From contig OZ005699.1 of the NCBI GenBank assembly GCA_963930775.1, positions 1,881,501-1,945,500 on the forward strand: 64,000 bases of DNA. The letters are read 5' to 3'. Positions 30,401-42,900 of this stretch are shown one piece after another. This stretch comes from Cliona cf. orientalis. Taxonomy: Eukaryota; Porifera; Demospongiae; Clionaida; Clionaidae. Below the pieces are notes generated by a model. The model did not search any database, had not been told where the DNA came from, and was given only the letters and a program-made list of their open reading frames with translations. The first letter of the stretch is position 1. The number at the start of each line of letters is the position of its first letter. A program made the position numbers and the translations under genes.

Positions 30401-33400
30401 GCAATTCAATACTGAAAAGTCCCTATCAGTTGCCACTGGTTTGTTGGCCCATGATCCCCTCTTGTCATTGGTCTACCCATACCCCTCTGGTATCCTGCAA
30501 TTTACCTATAAAAACTTTGGTTGGTACCCAGGCCCTTCAAGGGCCTGAGTTCGAGTTAGAGGGAGACGACTCCAGAAGGATTACTCAATGAAAGAAACAA
30601 TCAGCACATCTGGTGCGTCTTCAAGAACCACATGCCCATAAAGGATAGATAAATTTGGACAACTGTGGCGGGCACCCTATAGTATGAGATGATTAGGAGA
30701 GCTGCTGTTGTGGATGGGAATGTGGTATACTTTAATTATTAACATGCATGGTCAAACATAATATTCCTTTGAAACATGGTCTCTTGTTGATTTTGGAATT
30801 CAATCATCTCCTCGAGTTAGGCCCTTGTTCAGAGAGCACTAGTGCGCATGCGCATTAATAAGCCTATTGACGATCCTTACCTTATCCTATGACCCGTACA
30901 TATGGGTGTGGCTAGTCTTTCAAGTCGACGACCTGTACATGTTCAACAGCTACTCTAAACTAAACATGGCCAACCAACAGATTAGAGCACAGCAACTCTT
31001 TCGCTATCGAAGTTTCCACGTCAATAAGAGCCAACCCCTTGGCCATGGCTCCTATGGAGCTGTCTACAAGGCCAAGTGTGACCAACTGCCCTGTGCTGCT
31101 AAAGTCCTCCACCCAACAATCCTAGACCCCAATGACCCAGGAGCAGGCAGGATCATGCAGAGATTTCAACAAGAGTGTGCATTTCTTGAGAGCGTCCGAC
31201 ACCCAAACATTGTGCAGTACCTCGGCATGACCAGCCTCGGAGATCCTGAGTCCAGACTACCAGTGTTGCTGATGGAACTGCTTGATGAGAGTTTGACAAA
31301 AATGCTTGAAAACTCACAACGATCACTAGCCTACTGTATTCAAGTGGATATTTGCCATGATATAGCTTTAGCAGTGTCCTACCTCCACTCCAATGACATC
31401 ATCCACCGAGACCTCTCCAGCAACAATGTGCTGATCATGGCTAAGAGCAGAGCTAAAGTGACAGACTTTGGCATGTCCAAGCTAGCTGGTGCAGCTCCAA
31501 GCATGACCCTTCTCACCATGTGCCCAGGAACAGTGGCCTACATGCCTCCAGAAGCACTGAGGGAACCGCCAGTGTACACAAAGAAACTGGACTGCTTCTC
31601 TGAAGGTGTGATCATGATACAAGTATGCACCCGACTGTGGCCTGAGCCTGGACCTCGTACTAAACTTGTCCCATTCCCTGCATCACCAACAGGTATGACG
31701 GATGTTCCTGTGCTAGAGCCAGAGAGAAGAAAGTATCATATTGATATGATCGATCCTGGTCATGGTCTATTGCCGATTGCAGTGGACTGCATCCATTATC
31801 AGGAGAATGAGAGACCTTCAAGTGAGGAGCTGTGTCAGAGGCTGGCTGGACTCAAGGAGACTAGAGAGTACAGAGAGAGTATAAAGCAGGTTGAGGGGGT
31901 GCAGAATGACATAGCCCAGCTGGAAAGACAAACTATTCAGCAGCTACAGGAGCTGCACATTGTGAACCAGCAACTGCAGCAGAGATATGAGAGTGAGATT
32001 CAGGCTAAAGACAGAGAAATTCAGAAATTAAGACACAATCTTGAAGAACAACAGCAAATCACAGCAGAGATCCAGCAGACTAACACTGTTCTACAGAGGC
32101 GAGTGGAACAGCTACAACAACAGCAACCCCAGTACCCACCAGTGGGACTTCAAGGTAATGGAGGACAACTCCAGCAGATTCACTCAATGAAGGAGGAGCA
32201 ACCACAACCATCAGCACAGCAAATTCAATATAAAAAACGACGTCCACCTACAAAGATAATGAAAATCGGGGAATGGAGAGAAAGTGACAATGCTCCATGG
32301 GAAATGGCCAGGGGAGCTGCTGCTATTGATGGAAATGTGGTTTATTTCATGAATTTTGATGGTCGAACATGTTCATATGACACATCAGCACAGATATGGA
32401 GAAAGCTACCTCAGTATTACTGTTGTTATGGTAGTTTAGCAATGATAAGGGGTTTGCTCACAGCTATTGGCGGAAACAAGAACACTGCGATCAATGAACT
32501 GGCTTGTATGGTCAGTAAGAAATGGGTGGAACACTTTCCTCCCATGCCAACAAAACGATTCCATGTTGCAGTAGTATCCACCGAAGAGTACCTCATAGTG
32601 GCTGGAGGGCAGAATCAATTAGGTCAACTGGACACAGTGGAAGTGATGGACATTGAAACTCTAGTCTGGTCAACAGCAGCTAGCCTCCCTTACCCCTACT
32701 CCCGGGCATCAGCAACCCTTTGTGGAGAGCAGCTCTACATGCTGGGAGGATTTCAAGCGAATGATACTATGACAAAGTCAGTGTTGACCTGTTCCCTTCC
32801 AAGCCTTCTGCAGTCATGTAGTGAAACATCAACCGGTTTGGTGTGGCACGGAATCGCTGATGTCCCAGTGTATTTATCCACCTGCACAGCTATCAATGGA
32901 GAGCTAGTGGCAGTTGGTGGATGTGATAGAGAGCAAAACAGTTCATCAGCTGTTCGCAAATACAACCCAACCACCGACTCCTGGGATACCTTCAGCCATA
33001 TGGATTTGGCTGCTCGACACTTGTCATTCGTTGCAATCCTCCCAACCATTGAAATAATGGTTGCTGGTGGGGAGACTGACTCGGTTGGTATCACTGACCA
33101 AATTGAAATAGGTTGGATAGTATTAACATGATGTCATCTCATCTTCGTACCTATACAATAATGTATACGGTCTACGTACATACATTGAAAGTGATCTTAA
33201 AGAGTATAATAATTTCTGTGCCATAATAATGCCTATTATTTTTAAGTTTATTGTGATAAATATTCAATTGCAAAGTTATGATATTCATTCCTGGTACAGT
33301 GGACTCTCCGAATAACGGACACCTTGGTACGTAGGCTTCTGTCCTTTGTTCGGGGTATGTCCTTTATTGGGGTATTTTACTTTAGTCACCCCCCACTTCA

Positions 33401-36400
33401 TCTAATGTTAATTTTATAGCCAATAATTCATTGTTATAAAGAAATTCATGACATACTCAAGTGTTTTCATGACATTGTATTGCACTATTCAGTCTGTTTC
33501 AAAGAAGTGATCGACTCGACGAGTATCGGTGGACGAATGGCTATATAGCTACTTGCCATTTGAGCAAGTAAAGCAGTGGCTGTTGTCATTACTATAGCTA
33601 GACAAAGTACTACCGTTTTTTAGAATGTCTACATGTATTGCTGTCTTATTATTTTTGTACAGATTGTTAACAATGCCATGAACTGCATGTAAGAAGGTCA
33701 TGGGCGGGGTTAGTCACACCTACCGCCGTCCGTTAGTTGGAACGTTTTTTGTATAGTACTGTTACTTTGTGCAAGCTGCTGTGTCCGTTATCCGGAATTC
33801 GGAGGTTGTCTGCTATTCAGGTGCTGCTACTGTATTAAACATAATATTATGGAGATATCGGTTGGTACATATAGCAGTGTCCGTTATTTGGTAGAGGTCT
33901 GTTATTGGGAGTGTCCGTTAATAGAGAGTCCACTGTATCAGCAAATTTAACACTGAAATAGATGCCACCATCATACCAGTAGCGCATTATGCTGCCAAAA
34001 ATTAATATTGACTACCAAACTTTAATGTAGTACGCATGAGTATAACTCCTTACCCATAGGTTGTGTATAATATTATTATTATGATCATGTGTTGAGCGCC
34101 TTGCCTGCTGCCTAAATATAGCTATGTCATCTCATTGAGCTTCTGAAACACAAATATTAATTTTGTAATTATCAGCAAATTTCATATTTTTAACGAAAAG
34201 GGATAGCAAGAAAGGTTTAACCTATATGAACTATGTGTACATGCACCTATAGTGCTCATTAGCTAATTAACATCCTCATACTAGCTTTATTAAAGTGTGT
34301 TCGTGGTAATGTAAGTCTCTCTGTGCACCAACAATTGCTTAACAATCATAGCTTGTGTGCTTGATCTTAAAGAAGTAGGATGGCTTTTCTTCAACTTTTG
34401 CAACGATGACTTTCTGCGAATCCGAAGGCAGTGGCTGCAGGTATGCCTTGGTTTGGCTGTCAGGATAAGGGTAAGTGTATATAGCAATTTTGTTGGGCTC
34501 CCTGGGCATCTCCTCAAAATACATCTTGGTCTTTGGGCCCTACAAAATGCATAGTGTAGGTAGTTATTATTGTGGAGTGCCAGGCATTTATGACAACCAA
34601 GTAAGTACCCTAGCTTAATGTAGCAGACTTCCTCATTAATTTTAGGAGTACCGTCCAAAACACCAAGTTATAAATACCATACTTTTAAAAAATTTAGAAG
34701 CATGCAAGTACTCTACATTCCATTCCTGTTTTTAGCGTATTCTACATTTCCTGTGACAACTTATGCAGAAAATTGGAAAGTATACTGAAAAGGTACATAG
34801 AGAATAATCATGAATGTTTAGAAGAACTATATATGGCATGCAGCCAAAAATTTTCGACCGATTCTAGATCTGGTTCGGCTTGAAGTCTTTAAGTGCACTA
34901 TGATAATATTACAAATACAGCAATCTGATTGGTCAGTTGGAGGTCCATTATTTCACTTAGAGACCTCTCAATTCACTTATAGACCTCTTAGAGAGGTAGG
35001 TCTATTATTGGGCTGCCAAGGGCAAAGAAAGATGCACAGTGCAACAGTAGCCTAGTCCCCAGGCTAAATGTCATGGTTACAGTTGCTATATTCTAAATCA
35101 GTTCGAGACCTCGTCCAATGGTCTCTACACTTTTTAAGAGACCCTCAGGCCCTTAAACTAGTAGCACCCTCGCTGCGCTTGGGATGCTACAGCCCCGGGC
35201 CTTTGGGTCTCTTATAATGCGTAGAGACCTTGGACTCAGTCTCTAACTATTATTTATTATGATGAACTCACTAACAAAACGATGTAGTTTGCATTGTCAG
35301 GCCCACCCACTCCTTCTCTAAGGTTCATGTATGTACGTGGAGACCGGGAGTTGCTCTGGTCCGTGACAACATTGGAGATAAACCAGTGCATTCTGCCATC
35401 TTCAGTATGCTCTTTGAGTACCCATATCACTGCACAGCATGAAAAGAATGCTTATATAATATAAAATGTATATGCAATGCCTGTAGTAGTTCACAATGTA
35501 ATGTGGATACAAGCAACTACATCCACCATGTAGTGACAGAGGGGATTTTCTATGAAAATCGCTCGACACTGAAACTATGGCATGCAGATGTGATCTGATG
35601 TGTGCAAGCAATGCAGTCTGATAATGTTCCCCATACACTAGCTTTCCCCATGCTAAGGCCCTTCTTTAATTGCTGTGTTACATCTTTCCTTGAAAGAAGT
35701 TGTAGTTGATTAATTTTGTCACTTGCATGCTTAGCCCTAAATCTGCACCACTTATCAATTATTACGGGATTTGTTCCCATCTCCCACTTCTGGATTGTAG
35801 GCCATGTAGTTGTCCATTGTGCTGAGGTAGCAGAAGGGGTTATTAGTCTCAGATATCAGCACTCTGACTTTGAAATAGGGTTTTGATAACTTTGCGTATT
35901 TTATAATCTGTTGGATATACACAAAGACAAGAGTATAATATTTTTATGCTGATACTGGATAATCAGAGTGATTCCTTTTTTTGGGGGGGGGGGGGGGTGT
36001 TATACTTACAGCTGGTAGAGAATCCGAATCACTTGTGTTTTCAGTTTGTGGCTGAATATGTACATCAGTGATAATGTATATTATAACCATATTTTTGTAC
36101 ATTGTCAAACATGCATTATTCTTCAAATCTAGGAGCATTAGTTGTTATCACACTTGAATTGCTAACAGGTATGATTGTAATCTTGTTGCCTCAAGCCCTT
36201 TCTTTATTGAAATCAGATGTTACAAGCAAATAAATTAATTGCTGCTGATGCTTTTTCATGACATTGTGCCGTGACTTTGAGGGCAGCGTAAATTCCAGAC
36301 TTTTTAAAGATATCCCAACAATCATGCATGCCAAGACATATAGTACCTTTTGTGAACTATACAAAACAAGAGCCACCAAGGTGTATAATAATATTATTGT

Positions 36401-39400
36401 AACTAGTCATTGAGAAAGAGGGTATAGAGGTTCAACTTGCTAATCCCTACATCTTCCTGCTGTGCCACCGCAGCAGTATCATCCCTCTTGCTCTCCACTT
36501 CGTCTACCATTTTTATAATCTGTTGGATATACACAAAGACAAGAGTATAATATTTTTATGCTGATACCGGATAATCGGAGTGATTCCTTTTTTGGGGGGG
36601 GGGGGGGGTGTTATACTTACAGCTGGTAGAGAATCCGAATCACTTGTGTTTTCAGTTTGTGGCTGAATATGTACATCAGTGATAATGTATATTATAACCA
36701 TATTTTTGTACATTGTCAAACATGCATTATTCTTCAAATCTAGGAGCATTAGTTGTTATCACACTTGAATTGCTAACAGGTATGATTGTAATCTTGTTGC
36801 CTCAAGCCCTTTCTTTATTGAAATCAGATGTTACAAGCAAATAAATTAATTGCTGCTGATGCTTTTTCATGACATTGTGCCGTGACTTTGAGGGCAGCAT
36901 AAATTCCAGATTTTTTAAAGATATCCCAACATGCATGCCAAGACATGTAGTACCTTTTGTGAACTATACAAAACAAGGTGTATAATAATATTATTGTAAC
37001 TAGTCATTGAGAAAGAGGGTATAGTGGTTCAACTTGCTAATCCCTACATCTTCCTGCTGTGCCACCGCAGTATCATCCCTCTTGCTCTCCACTTTGTCTG
37101 CCATTTTCAAGTTTGCCAAGTTTGTAGGAAAAAGATCCTGTTCTGCCGACACCGCTATACACTGCAAAAAAAAAAGGGAGGAAATTTCACACCAAAAGTA
37201 GTGGATTCAGCTCGTCTCATATAGCACCTGGTTTTTGGTGGTTACTGCTCTCCAGTATTAGTGGAAAAATTGCAGCTTAATTTAGTGGTTCCCATCCCCC
37301 CAAAAAGTGTTCGATTCACACCAAATAGTGGTTTTCACCCCCACAAAAGGTGTATTTATTGCATATCAAAATGGGTATAATAAAATACAAATGACATAGC
37401 TAGTAACACATAAAAATAAGCACAAATCAAAGTGAAATAAGTGCAATATCAGAATGCAATGATGATGGATCCAGAAACACGATGTTGCTCAGTCAGTTGC
37501 CGATGTTAAGTCATCTCTCCATGTTCTGTTTTGGATTCAAGCGGATTGATATACCCTATGTTAGAAGAAGTACCAATGTACGATCATACGTCTCTCTCAC
37601 CAAACATTGTTGTCTCCCCCCCCCTACATGACATTGTGTAGCCCATAGATAAAGTTAATAGCCTTGTTCCCAGGCTCCCTTATGTTCTCAATATTGCATG
37701 CAGAGAAAGGAGGGAGCTTGGTAAAATTTATCACGTGCATATGATGTAGGGATAGAAGCAATTTGGAGTGCAGCGCGTGCTAACCATGACTCAGCACTTT
37801 TTGGTGCCAATCATACAACAGTGAACGATCGACATTCTGAGTGTATCAATGATTGCCCTGCGAATAAATCATCTTTGCTGAATGTTGAACTACATTTGGA
37901 CGGATGTTGGTCCTTGGAATGATTGGTGTTCCCAAGTTCCCAGAGCGATTCGTCAATCAAAGATGAGGCATATTAGTTCTATGTTTAGCAAAATTTAATG
38001 ATGGCCCCAGGTGATCTAATCACAAAAGCGATCGGTGGCACGCTCAGATTGTCGATCGTTTACGGTTCCTTCAACTGGCATCAAAAAGTGCTGAGTCATG
38101 GTTAGCACGCGTCATACTCCAAGTTGCTTCTACTCCTAGATCACACACGTGATAAATTTTACCAGGCTGTCTTCTTTCTCTGCATGCAACATTGAGAACA
38201 TAAGGGAGCTTGGGGACGAGGCTACCATGTTAAAAGAAGTCGATAATGTATGTGTGTGCATGTAAAAATCTTCCATGCTTTTACACTTGCATGGACATAC
38301 TTAACAACTTTTATTTTTGGTTACCAACTTACATTGTGTTTATTATTGTCCATTGAGGTCAGGTAACCATGGTACCCCTCGTACTCTCTGACGATGGTGG
38401 AAACTGTAGCAAAATTATGTTATGGTATTAATTACTGTGATCAAGCTTTGCTGTATACAAATCTCTCTTACCATATATATAATCTTTTCTAAGCAAACAA
38501 AGAGCTGACTCTCCTGTCTAAACAGATAAAGGATAAAAATTAATGGCTAAAACGATTGACATAAACTAAATATTATAATATATGTTTTGTATTTAGCTAT
38601 TATTTCCAATACCCTGGACTACCAGCAGTGACATACATGTATGCCATAATGTGAGCAAAAAATGACTGTTACTGTGTTATAAAACAATTATTTGTGACAA
38701 GCAGGATTGAGAATTCTAGCTAACCGTCTTTGAGGCTATTATTTAATATTATGGGTACATATTTTTTGTGTATTTTAATACATTGAGAGCTTACCTAGAT
38801 CAGAAAATTAGGTATAGTCCTTCCATTAGACAAGTCAAATGCAGGTGCCAGGCTCTGAACCTGGTAGCTCAGTACCTGTTAAAGGTCATGAAAGATAATA
38901 TCCATGTGGTAACATAGAGTATAGCTCGAACTAGGAGCATAAACTTACTTTTTTTGCAAAAATAAATGCTTAGAAGCTCCATTTGTCACGTTTGCATCCC
39001 ATGGCGTGATCAAGGACCTTCCTTTTGACCGCTTTCAAACAGAGGCTCACTCTGAAAAAGCGCAGCTGCTTTGCTCCACTTTTAAATTGAAGTCACATGC
39101 TTATCACATGCCTACTTAAGGTCATGGTTATCAGAGCTGACCACCAAGTACTGGTGGTCACTGCAAACTCAAATTGGTGTAAAACTCAAACACACGCGAA
39201 TCCACCATGGTGGAAATGGTATAAAAACGGTGTGATTTTTCCACCAGTGAGGTGGAAATTTCCACCTCTTTTTTTGCAGTGATGTGTACCAGTCAATCAG
39301 TACTACCCACTAATTATATTATGCTACATATGAGGGTCTCCCACACTCTGCCTTATCAGGCCACAAAATTCCCGAATCTCTCATATGATTTGATGTACTA

Positions 39401-39915
39401 TGTACCTAGTATTCTTATCTGTCTGCTATCGGTGGTTACTCATGATATTATTTGTTGTATGACTGGGTCCATTTACTGTCACTAAGTATTCAAAAGTACT
39501 GCTGCAGCTATTTAATTGCTGGCATTTCTCAAACTTAATCGTAAACAGCTTGGTAAACTAATGTCCTCTATTAAGTGTAGACGAGTCTACAAGTTTGTGT
39601 GCATGCAGGTACATTTTTTTGCTTACCTTACCCAGCAGTTTACAGCACAATATTAATGCAGCGACGGAAATTAATTTAGTAATCAGAATCTCTCTTCTCA
39701 AAGGTTTTTGAGCTTAATCTCTATATAATTATTATAATGTTTAGGACCAAATAGCTTTAGCCAACTAATTTTGTCATTATCGCCTCCCAGTGTCCACTTG
39801 CTAATCATTAAAATTAATGTTAGCACATGGGCATACCTGACTGCTGTCTGCCTCCAACCTAGGCTGCTTCGCCATCTCTCTCCGATTTTCAGACGATTGT
39901 TTGGAGATATTATTG

Positions 39916-39958
<43 letters not shown>

Positions 39959-42900
39959 TGCAAAAACAAAAGGGTTAGTTTAACCCATCTTAGGTTACCT
40001 GAGTTGCACTCACAAGCTAAAAGAATGCAGTTCGTGACCAGCCATGATTATGGAATGTGAATGAAAGTATTCCTAGCTTTGATCATCATGATAACATACT
40101 TGAAGCCAGGCTATTCACATATCTGAGACGTGCATGAAGTTGCTAAGGCTACCTTATTGTAATTATTGTAGTTGGCACAGGGGCTTGAAGGTGAATGACA
40201 TTGAGTGAAGTGGTTGCAATTGGTAATTGAAGTAAGTGAAGTGGTAATTACCAGAAGCACTGTAAATACTCTTGCTCTGCTTGGCTCTCCATAGCAATGC
40301 ACGTCTCAAGAAACTATATGCAATGGGTACACATTATGATTATATACCGTAAACTCTGGTTATTAAGCGCACCTCGCTATTAAGCGCACATTATTTATTA
40401 AGCGCATGCCCTCTTCTAGTCATAAGCTATTGTTTATTAAGCACATGCGCTTAATAGGCGTGGCGTTCTATGAACCTGACCTTGACCGGCTGGAAAGTAT
40501 TTGGAGTCAGGTATCTTTGGAGAAATGATGGCCACGAATAACGTTATCATGCAAGAAGATCGACAAATCGCCAGCACTCGTCATCTTGAGCGGCAACTGT
40601 AAACGCTAAAGTGCTCGATCGAGTGAGCGCTAGTGCTAGCTGGCCTCGCATCCATCACGTGCCCAAACGTTTGTGGGCGTGGTTATGTGCCATATAAGCG
40701 CATATCCTTTATTAAGCGCATACTGTCATTCCGCTTACCGCTATAGGCGCATGCGCTTATTAACCAGAGTCTACGGTATTCCAAAATCATGCATTCATGG
40801 ATGACTGTGTATGCATTGTTCATCAATGCAACTCAGGTAACCAAAGTTGGGTTAAAGTAACCCTATATATATATATATATATAGTTTTATAGTACAGTCC
40901 ATTCATTATTATGTAAGGTGGGTATGTCTAGACAGGGAGGTGGAACTATAAATTCTTTTATATATTCATGTTAGTGTAAAAATTTGTTGTGTATTAGGAT
41001 GGTAGCTAGGGTATTGACGGTTGAATGCATGTGTGGAAATATGACATTATACCATCTGTTATTATTAGGCTCTCCCTATAGTATTATAGTTTATTCAATA
41101 CATGAATCTTCTCAAGATGATAGAGTATAGTCCATTCATTATTATGAAGGTGGGTATGTCTAGACAGAGAGGTGGAACTACAAATTCTTTTACACATCAT
41201 TCCATGTTATATAAAAATCGTTGTATAATAAGATGGTAGGGTATCATAACAACCGGTACACAAATTAAGTGGCACATTATTAATTTTAATATATTCGTCT
41301 AGCTTGTTATTAATCCCTGCTGATTGAACTACAGTATCCTCTCCATCATGTCTAAGGCATGTCAGCCTTTATTCAGTATAGATTGTCTTTGATGTGGGAA
41401 TGGTAAAACTTCAAATGTGTTTATGTGGTCACGTTTCCTACCTAAACCTTAATATAGCCTCCTTTCCCGCCTTAAATTGAGCTTGGGGGAAACATCATAA
41501 AAAGGGTTCTGTGGTTGTCAGATCCTGGGTCCCCATGCACATGGGGATTGAGAGCTGGGAATGAAACTACTCACCCACATGACTACTGCGTTCACTATGT
41601 TACATTAGTCCGACAAGTGTGAGGTAGTGTGAAAAAAACGCTTTGATCATTGCAATAATACTATGGTCCGAGTATTTTGTTGGTGGTAGGTACACACTTA
41701 GTCATCTGACCTAATAATTGTTATGGTATTGTATTATTTGTATACACACGAATCACCTGACCTGATATGGAAAGCCTTTAAGATCATGTAGTGTCTCAAC
41801 TATCGCCTTAAGTTTATGTCAAAGGCATATATTATACCAGTACTAATATGTAGTGCGAAATAAATACTTGGAACACGAATACAAAGATGGCCAACCAGCA
41901 GATTAGAGCACGTCAAATATTTCACTATAGAAGCTTACACATCAACAAGAGCCAACCCCTTGGCCATGGCTCCTATGGAGCTGTCTACAAGGCCAAGTGT
42001 GACCAGCTGCCCTGTGCTGCTAAAATCCTCCACCCAACAATCCTAGATCTCAATGACCCAGGAGCAGGCAGGATCATGCAGAGATTTCGACAAGAGTGTG
42101 CATTTCTTGATAGCATCCGACACCCAAACATTGTGCAGTACCTCGGCATGACCAGAGATTCTGAGTCCAGACTACCAGTGCTGCTGATGGAACTGCTTGA
42201 TGAGAGTTTGACAAAATTGCTTGAACACTCACAGCGATCACTACCATACTATGTTCAAGTGGATATTTGTCACGATATTGCTTTAGCAGTTGCCTACCTC
42301 CACTTTAACGACATCATCCACCGAGACCTCTCCAGCAACAATGTGTTGATCATGGCTAAGAGCAGAGCTAAAGTGACAGACTTTGGCATGTCCAAGCTAG
42401 CTGGTGCAGCTCCAAGCATGACCCCTCTTACCTCGTGCCCAGGAACAGTGGCCTACATGCCTCCAGAAGCATTAGATGAACCACCAGTGTACACAAAGAA
42501 ACTGGACTGCTTCTCTGAGGGTGTGATCATGATACAAGTGTGTACCCGACTGTGGCCTGAGCCTGGACCTAGCACTAAAACTGTCCCATTCCCTGCATCA
42601 CCAACTGGCACAACTAAAGTACCTATCCTTGAGCCAGAGAGAAGAAACAGTCACATTGATATGATTGACCATGGTCATGGTCTCTTGCCGATTGCATTGG
42701 ACTGCCTCAATTACCAGGAGAATGAGAGACCTTCAAGTGAGGAGCTGTGTCAGAGGCTGGCTGATCTCAAGGAGACTAGAGAGTACAGAGAGAGTATAGA
42801 GCAAGTTGAGAGGGTGCAGAATGACATAGCCCAGCTGGAAAGACAGGTGGAAGAAATACAAGTAAGAGAAGCAGCAACAGTTCAGCAGCTACATGATGAG

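Noticed and set aside
40747-40756. GCGCATGCGC as a fifth NRF-1-like site
   Set aside because: It is part of the repeated end of the inner TIR element, and the flanking bases differ from the 12-mer.
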